This document shows, piece after piece, positions 43,015 to 55,817 of a stretch of 64,000 bases of DNA. Both the position numbers and the translations under genes were made by a program. The stretch lies in contig WTPW01000080.1 of assembly GCA_009809945.1 (NCBI GenBank), positions 126,505 to 190,504 on the forward strand. The letters run 5' to 3'. Position 1 is the first letter of the stretch; every line of letters begins with the position of its first letter. A model generated the notes under the pieces. The model saw only the letters and a program-made list of their open reading frames with translations, ran no database searches and was not told the origin of the DNA. Origin of the DNA: Gigaspora margarita. Its lineage: Eukaryota > Glomeromycota > Glomeromycetes > Diversisporales > Gigasporaceae.

Positions 43015-45979
43015 CTTTAATTCTTTCAAAATGTATATGTTTTAAAATTTTCTTATAATTATGGTTAAGAAATAATTAAAAATAAAATATAAAAAATAAA
43101 AAAAATAAAGAATTTAAAATTAATGAACTCATAGTAAGCCGAAAGATAAAGACTTATAAAAAATATAAGCCAGCAAACTTAGCAAGATAGATATCTATCA
43201 CATTCATATGGCTAGAGCTTGCCAGAGGTTTTACTACTTATATTTACACCATTTACAATCCTATATGGATTTTTAAATTTAATTAATATATATGCAGCAA
43301 CTATATATATATTATTAAGAAATTTATATTAAATATTTACCTAATATAATTTGAAAATTAAATAAAAACTTAAAGAAAAATTAGTTGAACTAAAAAAACT
43401 AATATAAAGNTGGTTATATNTATAAATATTGAAAAATAATTAAAAATAAGTAACTAAATGTTAAAAAAGTGCAAATTTTGTAATATCAGATATAATAAAT
43501 AAAAAAATATTTCAAAGCTTTAGCAAAAGGTTGTGGAAAGTTTTAAAAAAACAATGTTGATTGATGATCTATTGTTTACTTTTATAGTAAAATTTAATAT
43601 CACCACAGTTGATCATCATTGCTCATATATCAGCCAATTAGATTGCAGGATCTCAATCAAAAAAATCCTTAATAGTGAAATATTTTACTATAATAACAAG
43701 TCTTCAGGCAATAAGTAAAAGTTCTTAGCATTAAATTTTACATATAAACAAATCCTTCTAACCAAACCCTACCTGACCCTACCTCTAAATCTTCACTTTA
43801 TTAAAAATTTATAATTATGCGGTAATGATCACTTAGTGGGCTGTGCTATACAAACAGTCATGATTTCACCTGCTATCACGTGACCAATGACTTCGCCGTG
43901 CTAGGGACACAGAAAAATTTCGATATCATTTTGTAAATATTGTTTTGGGTATTAGCAAAAATTGTTTTTTATTGCGATATAAAATTTAATCAAATATTTT
44001 GATTAAAATAGAGCCTAATTTCTATTTTTGTTCAATAAACATGCCTATGATCATCACTTGCAGATACTTGCTATCATATGATCGTGGCATTTAATCGTAG
44101 CAAAAAAAAAAACCAGGTTCTATAATAAAATTTCATTTTATGTATATAACGGATTTATATTAATTTTTATATTAAATTCCGTTATATGCCTATTCCGTTA
44201 TATACATGTCTGTTATGTACATATAAAGTTTTAAAAACCTACCATGCTAGTTTATTACGAATGTACAATATCCTATTTGTTTACTGTAAATGCGCTTAGA
44301 ATATTCGGTATTTAAAATAGATCACTGCTCTTTCACGTGAAGTTGCACAAACAAATATGAAATATGATTGGTGGATTAAAATAGCTAACCAATCAGATTC
44401 TTTGTGTAACTTCGCATGCATAAAAATAAGTAAATATTGTTTTATAATGTGATATTCGATAAAAATTGTGATTTATTGTTTTCTAATCTTTTCGAAATTT
44501 TTCTGTGTCCCTGCGCCGTGCTAACACTATGTAGAGTAAAAATCACAATAATTTTTTAAATAAAATTTAATAAATATTTAATAATTGCGCATATATTTGC
44601 TACAAAAAATACTTTATATAATATTATTACAAATTTTAATTATTTGCATTTTTTTGAGAAATTACAAATTATTTAAAGATTATCGTAATGAATTGAATAA
44701 TTTATTTAATGCATTTTTAATAATTTCGCATAATTTTGAAATGTTACAATATTAATTAAAGTATATTGTAACGAATTGAAAGTTGCTGATTTATGTAAAA
44801 ACAATATCTATTGTTTACTATTTATAGCAAAATTTAATAAGGATTTTTGTTTTTCAAAATTGATTGTATTCCAAAATCAGCAAGACTATAATTAAAAAAT
44901 TCATTTTTCACTATTCTAAATTAATATAAAAATTTAATGAAATATAATCAATTTAAAAAAAATTTCCAAGTTAATATGACAAATTAATTAAAAAAAAGTT
45001 AACATGACAAATTAATTACAGGCAGTACAATTTGGCAAGGCTAAGGCATATCAGTATATAGTGAGAATACTAGGACAATTTTTATTAATGCGATTTAGCG
45101 AAACCAAGATCGGTTTATAATTTTTATTTTATTACTATTTTTTTCGTTTGTCTATATCTATTGGTATCTTGCTAAATAATATATTACATGATCTTTTATA
45201 CTATTTTATTATATATGGAATTTCTTAATTTTATTATTTATTCTACAATTTATTCTAGAATGCCAAAATTGCACTAGTTAAGTACATTCAATCAGTGTGC
45301 TATGCATAATTTTAGCTTACAGGCGGTATTTTTCTCTCATGGTTTCAATGCCATAATGTAATCAATGACTTCTCTGCTAATACTATGTAGAGTAAATTTA
45401 TTTAATTGCATTAATTTTTTTAAAAAAATTTAATAAATGTTTAATAATTGCACATAAATTCGCAGATATGCTGTGAAAATTAAATAAGTGAAATTTGATA
45501 AATTTTAATTATTTCGCATTTTTTGAGAAATTACAAAATATTTAGAGTATCGTAATGAATTGAATAATTTAAAAATAATGCATTTAATAAATTTTTAATA
45601 ATTTCGCATAATTTCAAAATTAATTAAAGTATATAGTAATGAATTGAATAATTTCTAAATGAACTTAATATATAAATTTAATTATTTCGAATTATCTCGC
45701 ATCATTTTGAAATATTTGTATGAAATATAATTTTCAATAAATACTAATATAATAAATTAAATACCTTAGTTTAATTTAAAATATAAACATAATTTCTATG
45801 CTTTCAAAAAGATATTAATATGATCAATATCTTCTTTATTTTTTTTGTAAAAAATTTTATTTCCAAATATCTTTAAAACATTTTAAATCAAATTGAAATT
45901 ATTATAATCTTAGAATATAAATTCCACTATTTCTCTTTAAATATCAAATATAATCCTAATCTCATTAAAATATCTAGCT
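43015..45979. repeat. X2-P2 intergenic region with a direct duplication
   Basis: The segment ending CAATGACTTCnCnGTGCTAA and ACACTATGTAGAGTAAA recurs at 43885-44790 (split by the hAT-type MITE) and 45290-45720. Both are followed by TTTAATAATTGCRCATA and TTTGAGAAATTACAAA. Another shared piece (TCTATTGTTTACT..TATAG) lies at 43565 and 44808. AT-rich; no ORF supported. It presumably contains both promoters. Confidence 0.5.
43902..44513. mobile_element. hAT-type MITE with a perfect 8-bp TSD
   Basis: Left end TAGGGACACAGAAAAATTTC; right end inverted CAGGGACACAGAAAAATTTC. CGCCGTGC flanks both sides (43894-43901 and 44514-44521). YAGGG ends with an octamer duplication are the hAT signature. 612 bases, no transposase. 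Removing it restores the duplicated flanking sequence seen at 45375. Confidence 0.9.
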
Positions 45980-48900
45980 TATTCCGATGTAAAATCTGCG
46001 ATCGTACATATCCATCTCGAAATTTATTAAGCAAACAAATGTTCAAGTGTCTTAGTAATGCCGAAGATGTTCCAGTTTTTGGCAAAAGTGCTAAGAGTTT
46101 TCGCAAGCCTTCGCTTTTTGATGAATTGCCTCAAGATGATCATTTTGATATTAATGAAGACCAATTAGATATTGGATATTCCTCTAAAACCTCTAAAAAA
46201 AATTTCATTTAAAGATATTAACTTTAGTAATCCTGTGCAAAATATTAATTTAGAAAGTAATATTGCAAATTTATCTAATGATGATGATTTGTCTGAGAAT
46301 TTAGCAGATATGGCTTTTGAATTAGAGGACAACACATATTCAAAAAATCTTGAAGTTGATCCTAATACTAATGTTCTTGATATATCCACCAATTTGGTTT
46401 CACCCCAAAATTAGCCAATCATGTCGAGAATTATTTGCTATTAAAATTTATTACAAAGTGAGTTTTGACAACAACGGTCTTTTAAACTTACTTATAATCC
46501 ATAATTAAGTGTATAGAATATTGTAATATTTACATGTTTAATTATTGGCTAAAAGTAAGTTAAAAAGGTAGTTTTTCTAAAAAGTTCTTCTGAATTTACC
46601 CTTACCTATTATACAACTGATCATTCAATAACAAACTGATCCTTTTCTACCCGAAAATACCAAAACGCTTCAACAACTAGTAATAGTGCTTTCTTTTATA
46701 GCTTGGCACAGCTGTTCTTTGAATATTTATTGCTTATTTATCTCATATAGAAGCCAAAAAACTATTTTATTTGAAGGTTTCGTTTGTTATTTTTCATGTC
46801 ACTTAATAGCAGAAGTTTGTGTAATAGTTTATCGAAAAAAGACCCCTAAAAATCAAATCAGTGGATATGATGAATTTAAAAATATTTCGCAAGGATATTG
46901 TGAATTATATGATGATATTTCAGTTAGCGCAGATTATTTTGAAGATATGCAAAATAATTCGTCTGACAATGAAAATCAAAAATATGATGAATTTTCTAAC
47001 AAAGCTTATGCTAATTTAATGGTTTTGGTTACAAAATATAAACTAAGTAATGCAGCTGAAAATGCGATTATTTCATTCTTTAATAAGCATTCAAATAATT
47101 TCAAATCTCCATTACCAAAAAATATTAAACAAGGAAAACTATTTATGAATAATATAAAATCTAATTTGTTATATAAGAAAACTAAAGTATTGGACTATAA
47201 TAATACTGAGTATTTCTTATATTATATGCTATTAATGGGTTGTATTCAAAATATATTAGAAATTTCTGATATATCTTAAACTTTTGCACTTGAATATGAA
47301 GAATTATATAAAACTACTAAGGTATATTAACTTTAATAATATTTTTTACATATATATTTATTTTGTTTAATTAATTTTTTTTTTAAAGAATGTTAAAAAA
47401 AATATATATATTTTTTTTCCCCTTCACTTCTAATCCCAACGATATACACCACCAAATGTCAGACCAAATGTTTTTACATTAATGGGGCGCAGTTACTGAG
47501 GCTTCAACTTGTGGTCAGGCCGTATCCAAACCAACTCTGTAGTAAGGCATATTCCTTAAACCACTACCACTAACCATCCAACCCAACAATTGTATACACT
47601 TATAGTACTCTATTTAAGGTGCATTGATCCTTGGTCCGCACAGCCAGCCCTGGCAAATCTGAGTCCGGATGGGGTGTGTCCATCATTTGACATTCTGGGT
47701 CCCTGTTTTCTCTTGGTGTTTCAGTTCTGCCTATATCCATCTAGACCAGTTCTTGCTTTGCCGCTTATCCGTAAGAAGTTGCACCGGCAACTCAACTCCC
47801 ATATGGAGCCCTGACTGTCAATACGGGTTTGACTTTTACTGGTCCTATCGTCAACGTGCTAGGTCGTTATAAGATGTGGCTGAGCCATCCAAACATGGTC
47901 CTAGTATCTTAATTCAAATCGTCCGTCACATGATCGTGTGTAGTTAATTTTGCCGTTTGTAGGACTTGAACTGGCAACCTTATGCTTGGAACGGTTATTG
48001 TTCTAGGAGCACAACCACTACGCTATCAACCCACAGGACAGTAAAGAAAATATTTATAAAGAACAAAATAATAGAAAATGGTAGAAAACTACTCAAAGTA
48101 CTCTACCAACTGGTGCAAAAATTTTATCTATTATTTTATATTCTGATGCTATCAATTGTAATTCATTGGGTAAAAGTCAGCTTCACCCAATATATTTATT
48201 ACTTGGAAATATACCTACATGGTGCAGAAATAGACAGGATNCAAAACAATTACTNGGTTATCTGCCAATAATAAAATCTAATGTAGGAAAAGAAATAAAA
48301 AGACAATTATTTCATAAATATTTAGATATAATTTTAGAGCCAATTCAAACATTCTCAGAAAAAAGAACTAATTTGTTACTTAATAACAAATTTATTTGGT
48401 TCTATCCAAAAATTTCAGCAATAATCGCAGATTGGCCAGAAGCTGCAACCTTTTGCTTAATATATAAATCAACAAAGTCTAAACATCCTTGCCATTTTTG
48501 TTTAGTAAAAAGAGATAATTTAACAAATACAAATTTTAATAAAAAAGATATAGAACTTAGAAATCATGAAACATGCAATACTATTATAATAGTAATGAAG
48601 AACAAATAGTAAGCATTGAAACGGAACCAAATATTTTTTGAAAATTTAAGTAAGTTTAATATTCTAATTAATTAAATATGCGAATATGTTTAAAATATTT
48701 CGAATAATTTTAAGATTTCAAAATTAATTTTACTATAACAATTTTTAAATGAATTTAAAATTTTCAAACCATCGTGAAATATTTAATATTAATTAACAAT
48801 TGTTAAATTAATTTTAAATTTCGAATCATTGCGAAATATTTTAAAAATAACTTAAATTATTTTAAATAAGATTAAAATTCATAATATATAATATATAATT

Positions 48901-50431
48901 TAATTTCAATTTTTTATTTTAGAAATATCAATATTTACGAAGCTACGGTAATTNATAGAATGCATNATTTAGATTTGGGATTATTCAACTATCAAATTAC
49001 TTTTACATATAATCTTTTAAAAGAATTACATNGAGCTTCAATACTTGATAAATTGGATAACAGATTAGCAAATATTCCTAGATTTCTGGAACTTAAAATA
49101 TTCAAAAATAGAATTCATCACTTTCCAGAATTACAGCTAATGAATATCGTAATCTTATGAAAGTTATGATATTTGTTCTGGATGATCTAGATATCAGTGA
49201 AGCATTAAATAAAACATTGTTAAATCTTTATGAAGTTTGGAATAATAAGTATATTATGAGTCGATTTGAAGAATTTGATGACCAAAATTTGAAAAATTTT
49301 GAAGTAATTCAATATAATGCACAATATTTCGAATTTATTCGAATTTATTATTCGATATTTTAATATTGTAATTAACTAATTTTAATAACTAATATTAATA
49401 TAATTATTTCTAGACTTTAATAATAAATTGGGCTCAANNATTTATTAATATTTTTCAAACATATACTTNATCAGAATTAAAGTTTNCAAAATTACATTCA
49501 TGGGTATACTATACTATTGATTTAATTAGAAAGTATAGTGCTTTAAATGGATTCTCTACTGAAACCTATGAAAGTCTTCATAAAGATTTTGTTAAAGCAC
49601 CTTATTATTTAACTAATAAACAAAATATAGAAATTCAACTAATGAAAATAGTAATTAATTAAAATTTTTTAATAATATTTAGTATTTTTATAAAACCTTA
49701 CTAAATTATTTTAAATTAAATAGGTTCAGAGACAGGCTATTGCAACAAAATTATTATTAAGCCAATCAAAAAATATTAAAACTATAAGTTCTTATAAATT
49801 TACAAATTTAATTTGGACTTTTAGTTTAAATAATGCTCAGAAATTTATTAACCAAAAATTAAAAGATTATAATTCAAGTTCTAAAATATATTTTGAACTT
49901 GAAAATTTTTTACAATATTTAACTATATATTTTAATTCAATAAAACAAATTAATTTAGATAATTATATAGTTAAAATATATAGCTCAATAACTTTAGAAA
50001 ATAGATCTATAATTCGAGAAACTAATAATTTTTATGAAAAAGCCTGGTATAGCAATGTAGCAGTTGCTATGAATTTTGAAGAACTATCTGAATATATATC
50101 AGATCAAGAAATTTGTTATGGACAGGTATTTTTTATAGTTTAATTGTTAATTTTTTAAAAAACAGTATTACATAAATTTTTAATCTTTAATTTTTAGATA
50201 TATTTAATAGTGAAGCTTGAAAATAATAATGAAGCTTTAACACATAATCTAGTATTAATTCAGTGGTATGATTTTAAATCTGGAAAAAATCCATATTATT
50301 ATGGATGTTCTAGACTTCAATTAACTGAATTATGTAATGTAATTGATATTGAAGCAATTAGAAATCAAGTTCATATAATTTCCCGCTTTGACAAAACAAA
50401 TGAATATTTAGTAAACAAAAATATTTTTTAA
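45980..50431 (+). pseudogene. Plavaka-like transposase (P2), interrupted by a SINE
   Basis: In coding order: a zinc-finger remnant FRCKICDRTYPSRNLLSKQ with MFKC (C-x2-C-x12-Q/H-x3-C); an acidic linker LFDELPQDDHFDINEDQLD; then 46920-47320 with SNKAYANLMVLVTKYKLSN and PLPKNIKQGKLFMNN; an inserted SINE (47400-48040); GKSQLHPIYLLLGNIPTWC; WPEAATFCLIYKSTKSKHPC with HFCL; MH-x-LDLGLFNYQITFTYN; LNGFSTETYESLHKDFVK written across 49530-49600; and the C-terminal LIQWYDFKSGKNPYYYGCSR ending in a short Asn/Phe tail. The same blocks in the same order as P1, with similar intron positions. No initiator Met is clear at the 5' end. A one-base shift in an A-run near 46198, other frameshifts and ambiguous bases (48241-49486) mark decay. 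Divergent from X2. Confidence 0.8.
47400..48040 (-). mobile_element. Second tRNA-derived SINE (minus) inside P2
   Basis: On the minus strand: an A box TGATAGCGTAGTGGTTG (about 48012-48028) and a B box GGTTGCCAGTTCAAGTCC (47962-47979), the latter identical to the SINE at 32631-33158. The shared body core (GAACTGAAACACC, ACAGGGACCCAG, TCAAATGATGGAC) lies at 47678-47728. The 3' end is A-rich (plus-strand T-run at 47409-47419). The target duplication is not clear. It lies at a P2 intron/exon junction. ORFs at 47590-47872 are by-products. Confidence 0.85.
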
Positions 50432-51002
50432 TAAAAAAACTTAATTAAAATTATTTAAAAGTTTTCGAAACTATTAATCACAAAAATAACTATCACAATA
50501 TTTAAATAAACTAAAATAACTAAAAATAAAAGGCTTAAAAGTTAAGTATTTCAATAATTCAAAACAAAATTAGAATATTTTATTATAGGAGTTTCCTAGG
50601 CTTCGCACCCTTGCGTTGTGCTTGTATATCACACCCAAATGATCTACCAATTAAATTTGAAGATCAGGTATAACATGCAAATTTCTTTGTATAACAATAT
50701 TTTCAAACATTTGTAATATCAAAAAATTTCGTCTACATAACCACTTTTCGGGCTCCAACAAAAAAAATTCCTTGCAAAATTATGTTATAAGCTATTACTC
50801 TCTCTAACCTCTAACCTTAACCAAACCCTAACCCTAATCTTATATTAATTTATATAAAATTATTTTGTCACAGATCTACAAATTATGTTTACCTATATGC
50901 TGCGATAAATTAGCACATTGCAGGTGCGTTGTATAGGATTATCCTTTATTATAAAAACAATCTGAAAAATTTAAACCATTTCGCAAAATGTAAACATTAT
51001 TT
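50432..51002. other. Non-coding 3' flank of P2
   Basis: AT-rich. AACCCTAACCCTAA at 50823 is a two-unit telomere-like run, too short to interpret. No gene. Confidence 0.4.
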
Positions 51003-52572
51003 TAAGGGTGTTTTTAGGCATCTCTCGCAAGAGATATATCTCCCACAGGGAGATATATATCCCATGCTGGTCAGCCAATAAAAAACTGAAAATATCACTT
51101 GACTGGCACTTGTCCAAATTATGTGCAACCAATCGATCATGTATAATCATGTGTAACAAAAACAACAATCTCAGAAATAAACTCTGATTATATTCACTTC
51201 GGATCCAATCAAAAAGTAAATTACTAAATTTTTTTTATTAAGATTTTTATTAAATTAATAATTCATATACCCGGATGGTCTAGTATTTAAGCGAAATTTT
51301 GCAGTAAAGAATAATTGGCCACGTAAGCAGCCGATTATACTTTACTGCAAAATTTCGCTTTCAAAAAATAATACCCACAAACTGATTTTATAATTTTTTT
51401 AAAAATATTTATTAATTAAAAAAAAAAAATACAACATTATAGCAAATGTCTATATACAACAAAGCCCATTTATTAACTCTCTTCAATTTAAGTAAACCCA
51501 ACCACTCACTCACTTAATTCGAAACAAGAAGTCGAAACCACCTACTTCTGCATCAAAATAAGTAAAACTTGATGAAAACTTCACAGGCGTTAGCTCCAAA
51601 AACAATGACTCCAAAGAACAACTCAATGATGATCCCAAAAAGCAATGATTCCAAAAAGCGATGAATTCAAAAGATAACTCCAAAGAACGATGACTCTAAA
51701 AACGGTGACTCCAAAGAATAAGAGAAAGAAAAAATAAAATAAAATAAAAAATAAAAAAAACTTACCAAGGTGATTCCACATCTAGACGAAACCTAACAAT
51801 TCAAAAAAAATATAATATATTTAGCAAACAAAAAAAAACATAGCCACACAAAAGAAACAGCGCAAGACAGCTTCGGAAAATGGGAAAAATGTGCAAGACT
51901 GCCTCCAGAAAAACATGAAAAACATGCAAGACCACCATCTACAAGAACACGAAGAAATGTTCAAAAAAAACAAAAAAATAAAAAAAAAAAAGAAACTAAA
52001 AAAACCTACCACATCCAAATGCAAGTTAGTGCCAGTTTTTATACAAGAATGCTGAAGAAATAAAGCCACACAAAGAAACAACTCTGGAGAAACAGAAAAA
52101 AACTAGCAAGACCACCTTCGAAAAATGGAAAAAATGTGCAAGATCTCCTTTTACAAGACATAACAATGATACTAGTGACAAACCTACAATGACACCAACG
52201 ATAACACCAACGAAGACACCAACGATGACACCAGCAACAATACTTACAACAACACCAATGACAACACCAACACAACACTAATGACAATGCTGACAACACC
52301 AACGACAACACCAACTATGATACCAACTATGGCACCAAAACTGAAAAGCGACAAGCTAAAAAGAAGAAAAAAAAAATTAATAAGCAAAAGCACAAAAGTC
52401 AACAAAAAAAAACAAAAAAAATTATCTAAGATAATTATTATTTATATGCACATGCATATAGGAGTGAGATCGAGATGAATCGACCCCGATTCTGGTAATG
52501 GTACCATCGGGTGAGAGGTATATCTCCTGAAGAGATATATCTCCTGTGAGAGATGCCTATAATTTCCCTTAT
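51003..52572. mobile_element. TIR element with GAGATATATCTC ends and several tandem arrays
   Basis: Ends TAGGCATCTCTCGCAAGAGA and, inverted, TAGGCATCTCTCACAGGAGA, each followed by GAGATATATCTC palindromes. Interior: a hairpin at 51290-51362 (AAGCGAAATTTTGCAGTAAA and its complement), a GACTCCAAAGAACGATGA array (51595-51720), two longer repeats with GCAAGACCACC (51840-51940, 52060-52140), and an ACACCAACGATGACACC array (52175-52335). Protein-like ORFs in it are low-complexity artefacts. No transposase. Confidence 0.7.
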
Positions 52573-52919
52573 TTTAAACGCATTAAAATATTAAACAAAA
52601 GTAGAAAAGACAGAAATTTAAATATATGACAAATCTTCGAATGTATTTACAAAATTTTAGAGAATTTAAAAATTATTAAAATTTATTTATAAGTTTAAAA
52701 ATAATAATATAAAAAAAAAATCAAGATTCTTGAGGATGCTCTGCATCTAATGATGCTGCTCGAAACTACATAGTTTCGGGTTAACCGAAACTGAAACTGG
52801 TATTACCAGTTTCGGGCATTACCCTTCTAGCTAAAACTTGACTAAACTTAACCAAAGCCCGAAACTCTGAAACTATGCCACAACTCCAAAACTTAATTAA
52901 CTAATGGTTTATCTCATTC

Positions 52920-53290
52920 TCAACAATCATTTTCCTGAAACAATCCCTCCCCAACTCCTTCCTCAACACAATCACTTATCCGACTTGACAATTAATTCCC
53001 TAATCTTTTCTCTTTTCTGACATTACTCTTTCCTGACATTACTCTTTTTAAACACCATCCTTCCCAACACTTCACCCTTCTCTGAACCACCTTTCCTCAA
53101 TACCATCTCTCCTGAACACCACCTTTTCTCAACATTACCCTTCCCTAACATCATCTTTTCAAATACCATTTATCCCTTTTCTCGATACCATTTTTCCCAA
53201 CATCACACTTTTCTAACACTACTCTTTCCAAACATTATTCTTCCCTGACACTCTATCTCCCTTTCTTTACGCCACCCTTCTCTGATAATA
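52920..53290. repeat. Degenerate CT-rich minisatellite, left arm
   Basis: Units of about 16-20 bases resembling AACACCATCCTTCCC or AACATTACTCTTTCC. Its mirror image (GTTGGGGAAGTGGTTT-like units) occupies 55180-55600, so the two arrays form inverted arms. The 115-residue ORF in the right array is a repeat artefact. Confidence 0.65.
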
Positions 53291-53791
53291 TAAATAAATT
53301 GTTAAAAAGTTTAAAAAATCTAAACTATAAATCGAAAAAAAACAGTTAAAAAAAAAAATAAAAAACTAAATTTAAAAAAAATATTGTTTAAATTAAAAAA
53401 ATACTATTTTAAAATTATTTAAAAAAACATTTAAATTAAAAAAAAATTATTGTTAAAAAAACATTTAAATTAAAAAAAAAACTAAATTAAAAAAATATTG
53501 CTTAAATTAAAAAAAAATACTATTTTAAAATAATTAAAAAAAATATTTAACATTAATAAAAAACTAAATTAAAAAAAATACTATTTTAAAATTATTAAAA
53601 AAACATTTAAATTAAAAAAAACTAAATTAAAAAAAAAACCAAGTTTAAAAAAATAAATAGTACCAGAAACATAATCATGCTTGTATAACAGAGTGTATGG
53701 TTAATTATCACAAAATCTTGCTTTTGATTGGGCATATTATTTCACATGTTAATAGGCTGTGCAAGTGTATATTCGTGTTGCTTTTAAATAG

Positions 53792-54117
53792 AATACCCTA
53801 GCCATGGCAAAAAAAGTTCTGGTCACATAATAACTAATAAAAATCTTAAGTTTATTTAGATTAGAATTAGTTTTACATTATGGTTTGGGGATTAGCATGC
53901 TATATAGTAAAATCGACCAATGAATATTTTTAATTAGTGTGCAGAAGGTTGTTTCTTATGAAGTTTGTCGAGAAATAAGCGATTTCTTCTAAATTTCTTT
54001 AGAACGAACATTTATTTTGAATTTTTCTGATTATGTTATGTTAAATTAAATTGTAAATCGTTCTTGGCTAATTTACTGCAGATCGCACATGACCAGAACT
54101 TTTTCCATGTGGTATTC
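53792..54117. mobile_element. MITE with AAAGTTCTGGTCA ends
   Basis: Left AATACCCTAGCCATGGCAAA then AAAAGTTCTGGTCACA; right inverted AATACCACATGGAAAAAGTT then CTGGTCATG. 326 bases, non-coding. Target duplication unclear. Confidence 0.7.
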
Positions 54118-54588
54118 TTTGAGATAGCTGGCATGAAACGAAATCAGGTGAGAACATTCTGTGTCTTTTCGAATTTATGTAGATTTTGAATTGAAACACA
54201 ATTTTTACTGATATTAAAATGACCCAGGTCGCAGATAATAATTACATATTATATAATTTATTAATAATGACAATAAAAATTGTGCATTTTTCAATGAGAA
54301 TAATGATAATAATTATTAATAATCATTGATATTTGCGTTGATCATTTTTATTGATATTTATAAAGATAATTCTTTATTATTCATGCATCATTTTTTTCAT
54401 TATATTCAAATCGATCTTTATTTCAGTATGTTATTGATTCGCAAGGATTGGATGTGACTTGTAAAATTCGTTATAATGAATGTCTAAATATTTTATCTTC
54501 AGTGTAACTTGAAATTTAAGCTAGTTCCTTTAAGTTCTTTATATTGGCATAACAGAAGAAATGCACATGCCTACATGACAATTAAAAA

Positions 54589-54704
54589 AGCATCTGGCTT
54601 TGAATTTAATGTGATAACCTAAACCACAAAGAGGCTCAGGTTGTGAGCGCATTACATTCAAAGCCAAGATGCGCTGTTATTGGATGCGAAACATCCAGTA
54701 ACAG
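54589..54704. repeat. Hairpin cluster
   Basis: Stem 54590-54615 (GCATCTGGCTTTGAATTTAA) pairs with 54649-54674 (ACATTCAAAGCCAAGATGC). A second hairpin, TGTTATTGGATG-CGAAA-CATCCAGTAACA in parts, follows at 54674-54703. Possibly a decayed MITE or a structured RNA; nothing decides. Confidence 0.55.
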
Positions 54705-54923
54705 AATTATTTTTCTTTTTCTTTATAACAAATAAATCACTTAGCTTAATCGAGTCTATTTGGCATATAAATAGTACTTAACGACCTACATTTATCATTA
54801 AAAAGAAAACAGAATAATGTAAATAATATATTCTATTTCAGAAAATTTTAATTTTAAGATGTGCATTTCTGGTTTTAGCACTAATTGAATAAAACCATTT
54901 AAAAAATGTGCCAAAAATTTCTC

Positions 54924-55040
54924 TGGCCAATCAAATTTTAAGATCATTAGTTTGACTCAAAAGTTACGTACATATATATGACATAAAATTTGAGTTACAA
55001 ACTTTATATTGCATGTGATCTTAAAATTTAATTGGCTAGT
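54924..55040. repeat. Short inverted repeat (MITE core)
   Basis: GGCCAATCAAATTTTAAGAT faces ATCTTAAAATTTAATTGGC across about 65 bases. Sub-parts ATTTGAGTTACAAACTTT and GTTTGACTCAAAAGTTA are also roughly inverse. Non-coding. Confidence 0.6.
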
Positions 55041-55602
55041 AAAACTTTGAATTTTTTATTTTTTTGAATTTTTAGTTTTTTTTTTTTATAACATGAATTG
55101 GCATACTTTTTTTGAATATTTATTAAAATGTTTTTAATAATTTATTTATTTAATTTTTTATTCATATTTATCTGCTATCATGAAAATTGGAATAGCAGTA
55201 GGAGAAGGTTGAAAGTGTGTCGGGAAGGTGTTTGTGTTGGTGAAGTAGTAGGCAGTGTTTGGAAAAAAGTAGTTGTCGGGACAAGAAAGGTTGTTGGGGA
55301 AGAGAGGTTTTCAGAAAAGGAAGTTTGTCATGGAAAAGGAAGTTATCAGGGATGTAGTAATAATCAGAAAAGTGGTGGGCAGTGCTTGAAAAAAAAGGTT
55401 GTTGGTAGTAATAGTAGGGAAGTAAGTAGTTGTGTTGGGAATGAGGTGGATGTTGGGGAAGTGGTTTCCATGTAAATAATTGTCGGGTAAATAGTTTGCC
55501 TAAAGAGGTTTGTTTGAGAAATGGTTGTTGGAAAAGAAATTGCCGAAATGGATGTATTGGTGTCAGAAAATTAATTATCGGAGAATTGGTTTTTGTGAAA
55601 GT

Positions 55603-55783
55603 AGGACCCCGAATAATTCTAAAAAAGTGGTATTACCAAAACTGGACATTTTTTGGGCCACGTGATGTAAATTCTGGTCAAACCAAAAAATTAAATTTTT
55701 GTTTTGACCAGAATTTATCATCACGTGGCCCAAAAACATGTCCGGTTTAATAATACCACCTTTTTAGAATTATTCAGAGTCCT
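55603..55783. mobile_element. Near-perfect palindromic MITE, 181 bp
   Basis: Ends AGGACCCCGAATAATTCTAA and, inverted, AGGACTCTGAATAATTCTAA. Arms match almost throughout, including GGGCCACGTGATG and ATTCTGGTCAAA. Flanks GTGAAAGT (55595-55602) and GTAAAAGT (55784-55791) form an 8-bp duplication with one mismatch. Confidence 0.85.
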
Positions 55784-55817
55784 GTAAAAGTGCATTGCAC
55801 TAGTTTGTTTGCATTAT

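Noticed and set aside
47590-47872. Overlapping ORFs with apparently good composition
   Set aside because: They lie antisense in the SINE body; the GC-richer composition comes from the SINE, not from coding constraint.
51821-52314. Cys/Phe/Trp-rich ORFs
   Set aside because: Low-complexity translation of tandem arrays in the 51003-52572 element.
55128-55475. 115-residue ORF with Val/Gly repeats
   Set aside because: Translation of the purine-rich minisatellite arm.
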